From an uncultured Bacteroidota bacterium (GTDB taxonomy: Bacteria; Bacteroidota; Bacteroidia; Bacteroidales; WCHB1-69), in NCBI GenBank assembly GCA_902786595.1, contig CADADB010000017.1, positions 21,096 to 73,725 of the forward strand: a stretch of 52,630 nucleotides of DNA. Reading direction: 5' to 3'. Both the position numbers and the translations under genes were made by a program. The notes under the pieces were generated by a model. It saw only the letters and a program-made list of their open reading frames with translations. It was not told the origin of the DNA and searched no databases. Shown here one piece after another: positions 23,495 through 31,258 of the stretch (positions are counted from its first letter, which is position 1; every line of letters starts with the position of its first letter).

Positions 23495-24799
23495 ATGAAT
23501 GTAAAATTTTCATCACAAGATGCTTTATTTTTTGTAGAAAAATTAATAACGGACCCCCGCAAGGCCGACGCTGAGGCCGCGCTCCAGACCGCGCTCAACC
23601 GCACCGGCCGCGGCAACGATTTCCTCGGGTGGATCACCCTTCCGAACGATGTGACGGAGGCCGACATCACCCGCATTGAGGAGTGCGCCGCCCGCATGGC
23701 CGCCAAATCGCAAGTGGTTGTGGTGGTCGGCATTGGCGGCTCCTACCTCGGAGCCCGCGCCGTCATCGAGGCCCTGCAGCACTCTTTCGCCCCCTACGTC
23801 GAGGGCAAGTTCCCGCACATCCTCTACGCCGGCAACAACATCAACGAGGACTACCTCCACGATCTGTTGGACGTTCTCGACACCCGCGACTACTCCGTGG
23901 TGGTGATCTCCAAGTCGGGCACGACCACCGAGCCCGCCCTGGCTTTCCGCATCCTGAAACAGCACTGCGAGAAGAAATACGGTGTGGAAGAGGCCAAGGA
24001 GCGCATCGTGGCCATCACCGACAAGGCCCGCGGCGCCCTGAAGACCCTCGCCGACAAAGAGGGCTATCCCACCTTCGTGATTCCTGACGATGTGGGCGGC
24101 CGCTATTCCGTGCTCACCCCCGTGGGGCTGCTGCCCATCGCCATGGCTGGCTTCAACATCCGCCAGCTGCTGCAAGGCGCCCGCGACATGCAGAAGTTCG
24201 TGGCCGAGAACCCGAAATACGAGCAGAACCCGATTCTGCAATACGCCCTCGTCCGTAATCTGCTTTACGAGAGCGGATTGAAGGTCGAGTTGCTCGCCTC
24301 CTTCGAGCCGCAGCTCTTCTACTTCATCGAATGGTTCAAGCAGCTGTTCGGCGAGAGCGAGGGCAAGGAGCACAAGGGCATCTTCCCCGCCGGCGCCATC
24401 TTCTCCACCGACTTGCACTCCCTCGGTCAGTACATTCAGGAGGGCACGCGCCAGATGTTCGAGACCGTCCTCGCCATCGATGCGGTCCACCACCGCGTCA
24501 ACATCCCCGAGGATGCCGAAAACCTCGACAATCTGAACTATCTGCAGCACCGTACCATCCACGAAATCAACCAGATCGCCCGCAAGGGCACGTGTCTCGC
24601 GCACGTGGACGGTCAGGTGCCGAACCTCTGCATCACCGTGCCGGAAATCAACGAGTACCACCTCGGCGAACTCATCTATTTCTTCGAGATGAGCTGTGCC
24701 GTAAGCGGTTACATGCTCGGTGTGAACCCGTTCGACCAACCCGGCGTGGAAGCGTACAAGAAGAATATGTTCCGTCTGCTCGGAAAGCCCGGCGTGTAA
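23495..24799 (+). CDS. pgi: Glucose-6-phosphate isomerase
   Basis: 434 residues, the short bacterial form. It interconverts glucose-6-phosphate and fructose-6-phosphate in glycolysis and gluconeogenesis. Sugar-isomerase motifs: VVGIGGSYLGARAVIEAL, VISKSGTTTEPALAFR, and IFPAGAIFSTDLHSLGQYIQEG with the catalytic region. The C-terminal FDQPGVEAYKKNMFRLLGKPG is typical. Markedly GC-rich compared with its flanking spacers. Confidence 0.97.
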   Translation: MNVKFSSQDALFFVEKLITDPRKADAEAALQTALNRTGRGNDFLGWITLPNDVTEADITRIEECAARMAAKSQVVVVVGIGGSYLGARAVIEALQHSFAPYVEGKFPHILYAGNNINEDYLHDLLDVLDTRDYSVVVISKSGTTTEPALAFRILKQHCEKKYGVEEAKERIVAITDKARGALKTLADKEGYPTFVIPDDVGGRYSVLTPVGLLPIAMAGFNIRQLLQGARDMQKFVAENPKYEQNPILQYALVRNLLYESGLKVELLASFEPQLFYFIEWFKQLFGESEGKEHKGIFPAGAIFSTDLHSLGQYIQEGTRQMFETVLAIDAVHHRVNIPEDAENLDNLNYLQHRTIHEINQIARKGTCLAHVDGQVPNLCITVPEINEYHLGELIYFFEMSCAVSGYMLGVNPFDQPGVEAYKKNMFRLLGKPGV

Positions 24800-24873
24800 T
24801 TGGCTTTTGGCTTTTAGCTATTAGCTTTTGGCCAACAGCCAACAGCCAACGGCCAATAGCCAATAGCCAACGC
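24800..24873 (+). repeat. GCTTTTG/GCTATTA and GCCAACA heptamer array after pgi
   Basis: Heptamers in one orientation (GCTTTTG, GCTTTTA, GCTATTA) are followed by the opposite orientation (GCCAACA, GCCAATA), so the array can fold on itself. Confidence 0.8.
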
Positions 24874-24925
24874 TCTGCAGCCTTAACTGCAAGTCCTAAC
24901 AACAAAAATCAAAATCAACGAAATA

Positions 24926-26416
24926 GTGCAGACCTTCATCTTCACTTTCTTCGCCCTATATGTGGTGATGCTGTTCGTGATTACGGGGTTGACTTCCCGC
25001 AAGACGGACAAAATGAGTTATTTCACAGGAAACCGTAAGTCACCCTGGTTTGTGGTGGCTTACGGCATGATTGGCAGTTCGTTGTCGGGTGTCACGTTCA
25101 TGTCGGTGCCCGGCGACGTTTATACCACGCAGTTCACCTACTTGGGAGTGGTCTTTGGCTACGTTCTCGGCTACATTGTCATCGGGTTGCTGCTGCTGCC
25201 GCTCTATTACCGTCTCAACGTGACCTCCATCTACGAGTACCTCGGCAAACGCATCGGCAACGAGGCGCACAAGACGGGCGCACTGTTCTTCTTCCTGTCG
25301 CGATTGTTGGGGTCGGCGTTGCGTATGTATTTGGTAATCTTTGTGTTGCAGATCTTTGTTTTCGATGGCTGGAACATCCCGATCTGGGCCACGGCCATCG
25401 TGATGATTGCCATCATCCTGCTCTACACGTTCCGCGGCGGCATCAAGACCGTGGTGTGGACGGACATGCTACAGACCACCTTTCTGATTGGCGCATTGAT
25501 TATTACGATTGTGGTGATTATGCGCAACATGGGCGGCTCGTTCAGCGACATCTGGGCGCAGATGGCCACTGTGGGCAAGGACGGTACCGACTGCCGCATC
25601 GTCTTCAACACCGACTGGCGCAACAACAGCTACTTCCTGAAGCAGGTTATTGGCGGCATGTTCATCACCATCTCCATGACGGGCTTGGATCAGGACATGA
25701 TGCAGAAGAACCTCTCTTGCAAGTCGTTGCGGGAGTCGCAGCGCAACATGTTCTCGTTCACCTGCATCTTGGTGGTGGTCAACATCCTCTTCCTGCTGTT
25801 GGGCGGCATGTTGCTGGTCTTCGCGCAGCACAATGGTGTGGATGTCAGCCAGTTCCCCACCGATCGCATCTATCCGGAGATCGCGTTCAACTACCTCGGT
25901 AAGGTCGGGGTGTTGGTCTTCGTTTTCGGACTCATCTCCGCCGGTTTCTCCAGCGCAGACGGCACCTTTACGGCTCTCACGACCACGGTCTGCTACGACC
26001 TGCTCGACATTGAGAAGCGTTTCCCCACGGAGAAGCAGCAGATCAACGTCCGCAGAATCGTTCACCTCGTCATTTCCATGCTCTTCCTGACGGTGATTCT
26101 CATCGTCTCGCAGCACCACAACGACGCGCTCATCCGCATCATCTTCATGGTGGCTTCCTACACCTACGGTCCGATTTTGGGCTTGTTCACGTTCGGCATG
26201 TTCACCAAGCGGGAGATTCCGCAGTCGCGCCGCTGGCTCGTGCCAGTCATCGCCATCGGCATCCCGGTCTTCTGTTACATCCTCGCTACGCACTCCCAAC
26301 AATGGCTCTTCGGCTACAAGTTCGGTTACGAGTTGCTGATTGTCAACGGGTTGCTGGTGCTCGGGGCGTTGGTTGCGGTGAGCCGGAAACAATGTAGAAA
26401 GTTGAATGCTGAATGA
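24926..26416 (+). CDS. Sodium:solute symporter (SSS family)
   Basis: 496 residues, about 13 membrane segments. It begins at a GTG codon (QTFIFTFFALYVVMLFVITGL). SSS-family landmarks: SYFTGNRKSPWFVVAYGMIGSSLSGVTFMSVPG, GGIKTVVWTDMLQTTF, and a later FGLISAGFSSADGTFTALTTT sodium-site region. It imports a solute with Na+; the solute is not predictable, though sialic acid, sugars or amino acids are usual for this group. Its last residues (KLNAE) and the TGA stop are supplied by the TGAATGC repeat that follows. Confidence 0.9.
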   Translation: MQTFIFTFFALYVVMLFVITGLTSRKTDKMSYFTGNRKSPWFVVAYGMIGSSLSGVTFMSVPGDVYTTQFTYLGVVFGYVLGYIVIGLLLLPLYYRLNVTSIYEYLGKRIGNEAHKTGALFFFLSRLLGSALRMYLVIFVLQIFVFDGWNIPIWATAIVMIAIILLYTFRGGIKTVVWTDMLQTTFLIGALIITIVVIMRNMGGSFSDIWAQMATVGKDGTDCRIVFNTDWRNNSYFLKQVIGGMFITISMTGLDQDMMQKNLSCKSLRESQRNMFSFTCILVVVNILFLLLGGMLLVFAQHNGVDVSQFPTDRIYPEIAFNYLGKVGVLVFVFGLISAGFSSADGTFTALTTTVCYDLLDIEKRFPTEKQQINVRRIVHLVISMLFLTVILIVSQHHNDALIRIIFMVASYTYGPILGLFTFGMFTKREIPQSRRWLVPVIAIGIPVFCYILATHSQQWLFGYKFGYELLIVNGLLVLGALVAVSRKQCRKLNAE

Positions 26417-26450
26417 TGAATGCTGAATGCAGAATGCAGAATGCTGAATG
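26402..26450 (+). repeat. TGAATGC heptamer array at the symporter stop
   Basis: Six to seven units (TGAATGC, TGAATGA, AGAATGC) with period 7, starting at the last codons of the symporter gene. The remaining spacer to 26654 has no recognisable gene. Confidence 0.85.
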
Positions 26451-26654
26451 GGCTGGGGTAGGATTCGAAGCTTTCAGTCTCGAGAGAATTCCTCATTTTG
26501 CGGAGTTGTTCCGTGACTGCCCTTAATCATGTTAGCAGTCGTTTTATCCGCGTCAGCGGTTTCTTATCTGTAGCCGAATGCGGGTGCGGATTCCTCCACA
26601 ACTGACTGAAAATTTTTGATAGTTAAGAATAAGTCGAAACATAAAACCATAGTT

Positions 26655-28835
26655 ATGAAAAGAATAGCATTTGTTGTCTTTGCCCTGCTGTTGCTGCGAG
26701 GTGTGAGTGCGCAGCAGACACCTACTTGTTCCAAAGTGTCGAGGTATTTGGCGACGATGGTGGCCAGCTGTTCCGATAGGGCGGCAACGGAGGCCAAATC
26801 CTCGCGTTCCGTCAATGCGCTCGTGGCACTGACAATCCCTTGCGATTCTCCCGCCTTCTTTGACCGGCACGGTTGCCGTCTCATCGATAGGGTGGGACGC
26901 ATCTATATCGTGGACATTCCGTTGGCTAAGGTCGCGGAATTGTCGCAAAACGACACGGTAGAGCGTGTTGAGGCCGAGCGGATGCCGCGCCCCGCGATGG
27001 AAGTGACCCCGCAGCAGGTCAATGCCACGGGCATCTATGCGGGCGACAACCTGCCGCAAGCATATACGGGCGACGGCGTGGTGGCGGGTGTTTTCGACTG
27101 TTACTACGACTTCACGCACCCGGCGTTTCAGGACGCTGACGGTGACCTGAGGGTGCAATATTACTACGATTTTCACTGGCCGAATGCCGATGGCACGTTG
27201 GGTCACGCCTTGGAAACGGCTGCCGAGATAGCGGCGCTGGAACACTCGCAGAACACCCGCAACGGTATCCACGGCACCCATGTGATGGGCATCATGGCGG
27301 GCTCGGCGGTGAACGGCCAGCTTCAGGGTATGGCTCCCGAGGCGGATATATATGCGGTCGATTTCAACTCTGACCGCGAGGAGTTTGAGGGCGAATCCGG
27401 TCCCACCTCTGCGACCGCCGTGTTGGGATTCAAATACATTTTCGACAAGGCGGCGGAAGCCAATAAACCTTGCGTCATCAACTTCAGCAGCTGCGAAACG
27501 GTCACGCTCACCTCGCAACGCATTCTGGAGGGCGAGGCCTTGCAGGCGTTGGTCGGACCGGGGCGCATCATCGTGTCGGCATGCGGAAACGACGGCACCC
27601 GTGCGTGCTACTTGGAGAAGGGACCGTCTGACTACCAGGCCGGTACGGGCATCAAAAACGGTATCGCCGGCGGGCATCTCATTGATATGGATCTGGTGAC
27701 TCCTGTCAACCAATTGGTGCGTTTCGACTTTCTTGGGATGCAGCTGGTAGGCGGCGGCATCGAGGGAACCATCATGTTCAACACCGACAGCATCAGCCAG
27801 GTGAACAGCGCCACGTTCACGACCACTGTGAGCATGGGGCAAGTGCAGCTTACGGTGGAGGTCAGCCCCTATCAGGACCCGCGCGGCACGGTTTATCATA
27901 TCCACGGCACGCTGCCGCATATCACCTATTTGGTGCTTTGTGGCGCGACGGTGCTGCTCACGGGCAATGGTCCAGCATGGATGTACAGTGACATCGGTTT
28001 CAACTCCTTCACGAACGTTACAGGCGTTCCGCAGTACTGTTTTGCGCAGCCGGGACACTCCGTCTCATGGCCGGCGAACCTTCCCAACATCATCGCTGTC
28101 GGGGCTAACGGTTACAAAAACACCTTCACGAACATCGCAGGGCAGACCAACACTGACATGCTGGATTTCGCGCCCGATCAACCTGGTTATATCGCCAAAT
28201 TTTCCTCTTGCGGTCCCACCTTTGACGAACGCATAAAGCCCGACGTGGTGGCGCCGGGCCTCAATATCAATGCCGCATATAACAGTTTTTACGCTGATTA
28301 TGACTATATTGCGAAAAATTTGACCAGTTCTGTGCAGTACAACGGCAAAACCTACCACTATTTAGCGGAATCTGGAACTTCCATGGCATCCCCAGTGGTG
28401 GCGGGCGTCATCGCGTTGTGGTTGCAGGCCAAGCCCGACCTGACTCCCGCCGAAGCATTGGAGGCCATCCGCGAAACTGCCACCCATCCGGACAACACGT
28501 TGGCGTATCCGAACAACACTTACGGCTACGGGCAGATTGATGCTTATCGGGGACTGCTGTACGTGCTGGATCTGCCATCCCGCATCCCGGATTTGAGTCA
28601 GGAACAGCCGCAGGGCGTGCAGCTCCGGGTGGAGAACCGCATGTTGTATGTGGATTTTTGCGATGAATATCCTAAGCGAATAACCCTTAACGTTTATGCG
28701 TTGGATGGTCGTTTGTTGCTCACCCGCACAGGTCGGAACCACATCAACCTTTCCTCGCTGAAGGATGGAGTTTATGCCGTGCAGGTCGTTACCGATCAGC
28801 GGAAAACCACGGGTTCCACTTTGATTAGATTGTGA
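26655..28835 (+). CDS. Secreted S8 subtilase with T9SS-type C-terminal domain
   Basis: 726 residues. Signal peptide MKRIAFVVFALLLLRGVSA; then a propeptide-like region (about 20-110). The catalytic domain has Asp148 (GVVAGVFDCYYDFTHPAF), His206 (NGIHGTHVMGIMAG) and Ser576 (ESGTSMASPVVAGVIALWLQ). A beta-rich insertion of about 200 residues separates the His and Ser parts. The last 80 residues (RVENRMLYVDF, TLNVYALDGRLLL, LKDGVYAVQVVTD) look like a type A T9SS sorting domain. It is probably exported by T9SS as a cell-surface or released protease. The start at ATG 26655 gives the best signal peptide. Confidence 0.92.
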   Translation: MKRIAFVVFALLLLRGVSAQQTPTCSKVSRYLATMVASCSDRAATEAKSSRSVNALVALTIPCDSPAFFDRHGCRLIDRVGRIYIVDIPLAKVAELSQNDTVERVEAERMPRPAMEVTPQQVNATGIYAGDNLPQAYTGDGVVAGVFDCYYDFTHPAFQDADGDLRVQYYYDFHWPNADGTLGHALETAAEIAALEHSQNTRNGIHGTHVMGIMAGSAVNGQLQGMAPEADIYAVDFNSDREEFEGESGPTSATAVLGFKYIFDKAAEANKPCVINFSSCETVTLTSQRILEGEALQALVGPGRIIVSACGNDGTRACYLEKGPSDYQAGTGIKNGIAGGHLIDMDLVTPVNQLVRFDFLGMQLVGGGIEGTIMFNTDSISQVNSATFTTTVSMGQVQLTVEVSPYQDPRGTVYHIHGTLPHITYLVLCGATVLLTGNGPAWMYSDIGFNSFTNVTGVPQYCFAQPGHSVSWPANLPNIIAVGANGYKNTFTNIAGQTNTDMLDFAPDQPGYIAKFSSCGPTFDERIKPDVVAPGLNINAAYNSFYADYDYIAKNLTSSVQYNGKTYHYLAESGTSMASPVVAGVIALWLQAKPDLTPAEALEAIRETATHPDNTLAYPNNTYGYGQIDAYRGLLYVLDLPSRIPDLSQEQPQGVQLRVENRMLYVDFCDEYPKRITLNVYALDGRLLLTRTGRNHINLSSLKDGVYAVQVVTDQRKTTGSTLIRL

Positions 28836-28840
28836 TCTTT

Positions 28841-28860
28841 GCGACGCTTGGAAGCGTCGC
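28841..28860. repeat. 20-bp near-palindrome GCGACGCTT..AAGCGTCGC
   Basis: GCGACGCTT, GG, AAGCGTCGC, 5 bases after the subtilase stop. The layout matches the GAGACG palindromes. It may also end transcription. Confidence 0.7.
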
Positions 28861-28985
28861 CTCCTGCGGAACACAGAAACCTCCACAAAAAAATATCCCG
28901 ATTGTTACTCCAAAACAAAAAAAATTCTACTTTTGCCAATTCAAAATCTAAAACATCTGAACCTTTGATGTGACGATTCTGTTCT

Positions 28986-29037
28986 TTCTCATTGCGCTAC
29001 CAAGCTCTTGCCCCTGCCGGGGCTGCTCAAGGAAAAT
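28986..29037 (-). repeat. Dispersed repeat with GGTAGCGCA (inverted copy)
   Basis: Read on the minus strand: CTTGAGCAGCCCCGGCAGG, then GGCAAGAGCTTGGTAGCGCA. It matches the copy at 12903-12952 in order and spacing. Confidence 0.8.
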
Positions 29038-29057
29038 ATCTGTTATAACCTCGTAAC

Positions 29058-29104
29058 CATTTGACCTATGACTTTGAACCTTGAACCTTGACCTTCGAAC
29101 CAAT
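29058..29104 (+). repeat. TTGAACC/TTGACCT heptamers upstream of aqpZ
   Basis: Imperfect units TTGACCT, TTGAACC, TTGAACC, TTGACCT, TCGAACC in sense orientation, ending about 26 bases before the aqpZ ATG. A 5'-type array. Confidence 0.65.
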
Positions 29105-29130
29105 TAATTTTTCACCAAAATAAAAGCATT

Positions 29131-29823
29131 ATGACAAAAAAATTATTCGCTGAACTGATTGGAACGTTTGTTCTCACCCTCCTGGGCTGCGGAACGGCTA
29201 TGTTCTTGGGTTGTGCCACTCCCGCTGGTGTGGTGGGCACGGCCATCGCTTTCGGTCTCACCGTGGTCGCCATGGCATACACCATCGGCGGCATCACCGG
29301 TTGCCACATCAACCCGGCTATTACCTTCGCGGTGGCGCTTTCCGGCCGTATGACCTGGAAAGAGGCCTGCATCTACTGGATTGGCCAGTTCATCGGCGGT
29401 ATCCTCGCTGGTGCTGTCCTGTTGGCTCTCGTCAACATCGTGACGCCCAGTGCTGAAGGCATCGCCGAAGGCATGATGGGTCTCGGCTGCAACGGCGTGG
29501 CTAACGCCGGCGGCGTCTGGGGCGCTTGCCTCGTGGAGATCATCGCCACCTTCATCTTCGTGCTCGTGGTTCTCGGCACCACCGACAGCAAGCTTGGCGC
29601 AGGCAACCTCGCCGGTTTGGCCATCGGTCTGACCCTGATCCTCGTCCACCTCGTCTGTATCAACCTCACCGGCACTTCCGTCAACCCGGCCCGTTCCTTC
29701 GGACCCGCGCTCTTCGCTGGCGGTCAGGCTCTTGCCGATGTGTGGGTGTTCATCGTGGCCCCGATGATCGGTGCTGCCCTCTCCGCATTGGTGTGGAAAG
29801 GACTTGCGTGCTCGAAAGAGTAA
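29131..29823 (+). CDS. aqpZ: Aquaporin Z-type water channel
   Basis: 230 residues, six membrane helices and two NPA half-helices: CHINPAITFAVAL and TGTSVNPARSFGPALF. The selectivity-filter residues of water-selective AqpZ appear to be present: Phe in IAFGLTVVAMAYTIG, His in LILVHLVCINLTG, Thr in the same loop and Arg in NPARS. It conducts water across the inner membrane in osmotic adjustment. Monocistronic; followed by a palindrome and a terminator shared with the convergent outer-membrane protein gene. Confidence 0.95.
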   Translation: MTKKLFAELIGTFVLTLLGCGTAMFLGCATPAGVVGTAIAFGLTVVAMAYTIGGITGCHINPAITFAVALSGRMTWKEACIYWIGQFIGGILAGAVLLALVNIVTPSAEGIAEGMMGLGCNGVANAGGVWGACLVEIIATFIFVLVVLGTTDSKLGAGNLAGLAIGLTLILVHLVCINLTGTSVNPARSFGPALFAGGQALADVWVFIVAPMIGAALSALVWKGLACSKE

Positions 29824-29836
29824 TCACGTAATTTCT

Positions 29837-29864
29837 GTAGAGACGCAATGCATTGCGTCTCTAC
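29837..29864. repeat. 28-bp perfect palindrome GTAGAGACGCAATG + complement
   Basis: GTAGAGACGCAATG directly followed by its exact reverse complement. Identical to the element at 40266-40293. Confidence 0.95.
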
Positions 29865-29875
29865 TGTTTTCCGAT

Positions 29876-29925
29876 TGAAACAGACGGACGGTCTCGTTGA
29901 AGATCGTCCGTCCGTTTATTTTATA
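29876..29925. terminator. Bidirectional terminator between aqpZ and the OMP gene
   Basis: AAACAGACGGACGGTCT (29878-29894) pairs with AGATCGTCCGTCCGTTT (29901-29917) with a 6-base loop and AT-rich flanks. Confidence 0.85.
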
Positions 29926-29926
29926 A

Positions 29927-30523
29927 TTAGAAACGGTGTTCGTAGCCGAGTCTTAGGCAGGCACCGAAACGAGGGGGCGAGGGGCTTAGCCCAGGATAGG
30001 CAACACCGTCGTGATAGACCTTATCGAAACCAACCGAGATGTTTGTGCTGACCCCGATTGTGAGGATGTCACTGGTGGTCAACGGAATACGGCCACCGAG
30101 TTCAAGCATGGTCTCACCTATGTTGAAGCACTCTTTAGCATTTGCTGCTGTCCAAGCATTTAACCCGATGCCGAAGGATAGGCCGCCGCGGGCGTAAAAG
30201 TGCCGTGTGTGGAATTCCATTTCAATCGGGATCCTCAGGTAATGGTAATCCTCGTGGTTTGCCGGTTTGAAAACGCTTTCATAATCCAGACTGGTGTAGA
30301 TTCCCCAAAATCGGTTAAAATCGTATCGGAAGCCCACTCCGCCGCCAGCTTGTATGAAAGTATCGGACCAAAACAGGTAACTGCATATCCCGCCAGAGGC
30401 GTTGGCGGTGATACTGAAGCCTTTGTAAGTGCTTTCAGATATTGTTGTTTGGGCATTCGACTGTATGGAAACTACGAGTACTGCAACGAGTAAGATGTAA
30501 TTTAGTCTCCTTATCATAACCAT
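29927..30523 (-). CDS. Outer-membrane beta-barrel protein
   Basis: 198 residues. Signal peptide (IRRLNYILLVAVLVVSIQSNAQ), then about eight alternating amphipathic strands (AGGGVGFRYDF, GIYTSLDYESVF, LRIPIEMEFH, FYARGGLSFGIGLNAW, LTIGVSTNISVGFDKV) and the terminal Phe of GACLRLGYEHRF, as expected for a small outer-membrane barrel inserted by BAM. Function unknown. Either of the ATGs at 30523 and 30517 may be used. Confidence 0.85.
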   Translation of the reverse strand: MVMIRRLNYILLVAVLVVSIQSNAQTTISESTYKGFSITANASGGICSYLFWSDTFIQAGGGVGFRYDFNRFWGIYTSLDYESVFKPANHEDYHYLRIPIEMEFHTRHFYARGGLSFGIGLNAWTAANAKECFNIGETMLELGGRIPLTTSDILTIGVSTNISVGFDKVYHDGVAYPGLSPSPPRFGACLRLGYEHRF

Positions 30524-30680
30524 AATAATTTGATGAATAACGGTGATGCAAAGATAGAAAATCCATCTTTATAAAGATGATGCAAAATTTTCAAAAGGTT
30601 ACAAATTTCAATAAGATAATTCTTTGTTTTGTTTTTTGCAGAAACACTTTTTTTCACCAGTTGAATCCCCGAAATTTACG

Positions 30681-30688
30681 TACCTTTG
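30681..30688 (+). promoter_or_regulatory. Promoter -7 box TACCTTTG (cupin gene)
   Basis: TAnnTTTG box followed by CCGCG, 70 bases before ATG 30759. The spacer 30524-30680 is AT-rich with nothing else seen. Confidence 0.65.
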
Positions 30689-30758
30689 CCGCGAAAAAGA
30701 GACACCGATTTTGTAGAAGGAAATTCAGTGAATTTAGTAACCAATCAAATATAATGCA

Positions 30759-31106
30759 ATGATCAAATACAGCCAAGACATCCGCGTTGAAACCGTGGAA
30801 AACAGCGGCAACATTGAAGGCCGTATCAACAAAAACATTGTCCTCACGCCGGCGGAAATGCTGGAGCGGGCGTCGATGTTCAACATCATCACCCTTCCTT
30901 CCGGAAGCCGGATCAAGGAGCATCCGCACATCGAGGATGCCGAAATTTACTACATCTTGGAGGGCGAGGCCGAGGTCACCGACAACGACAAGACCGCTGT
31001 CATGCGTGCCGGCGACGTGATGTTCACCGGCAACGGCGCCCGCCACAGCATCGCCAACCACAGCGGCAAAGACGTCCGCTTCCTCGCCTGCATCTTGAGA
31101 ATGTAA
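30759..31106 (+). CDS. Small cupin-domain protein
   Basis: 115 residues, one cupin beta-barrel. The metal-site pattern is partly visible: HPHIEDAEIYYILEGEAEV (motif 1, H-x-H...E) and GDVMFTGNGARHSIANHS (motif 2, final His). Cytoplasmic. It may be an isomerase, a metal-dependent dioxygenase or a ligand-binding regulator; the sequence does not decide. Monocistronic. Confidence 0.88.
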   Translation: MIKYSQDIRVETVENSGNIEGRINKNIVLTPAEMLERASMFNIITLPSGSRIKEHPHIEDAEIYYILEGEAEVTDNDKTAVMRAGDVMFTGNGARHSIANHSGKDVRFLACILRM

Positions 31107-31117
31107 TAATATTAAAG

Positions 31118-31175
31118 GACATTCCTTAAGCAGCCCCGGAGGGGCAAAACGCGCGAAGCGCTAATAACCCCACAC
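31118..31175 (+). repeat. Partial dispersed repeat (AAGCAGCCCCGGAGGGGC)
   Basis: Has the CAGCCC..GGGGC hairpin part of the 12903/28986 family but diverges after it (GCGCGAAGCGC, itself a small palindrome). Confidence 0.6.
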
Positions 31176-31197
31176 AAGGCGAAACCGCAGTGTGAGA

Positions 31198-31254
31198 CCA
31201 TAACCCATAACCCTTAACCCATAACCCTTAACCCATAACCCTTAACCCTTAATC
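31198..31254 (+). repeat. 5'-type AACCCTT/AACCCAT array before the C69 dipeptidase
   Basis: Eight heptamers (AACCCAT or AACCCTT) in sense orientation ending 5 bases before ATG 31259. Confidence 0.92.
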
Positions 31255-31258
31255 CTAC

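Noticed and set aside
23543-24739. Long open frame antisense to pgi (398 codons)
   Set aside because: A composition-driven shadow of a GC-rich gene. The sense protein has every isomerase motif; the antisense translation is low-complexity Glu/Val/Asp-rich.
26449-26495. A tRNA-like fragment: minus-strand TTCGAATCCTACCCCAGCC
   Set aside because: It resembles a T-loop plus acceptor end, but no anticodon arm or matching acceptor follows and the conserved G before TTCGAAT is absent. It could be an old att-type remnant; not supported.
26553-28058. Long open frame antisense to the subtilase (501 codons)
   Set aside because: The sense frame contains the full catalytic triad and signal peptide; the antisense product is Arg/His-rich with no domain.
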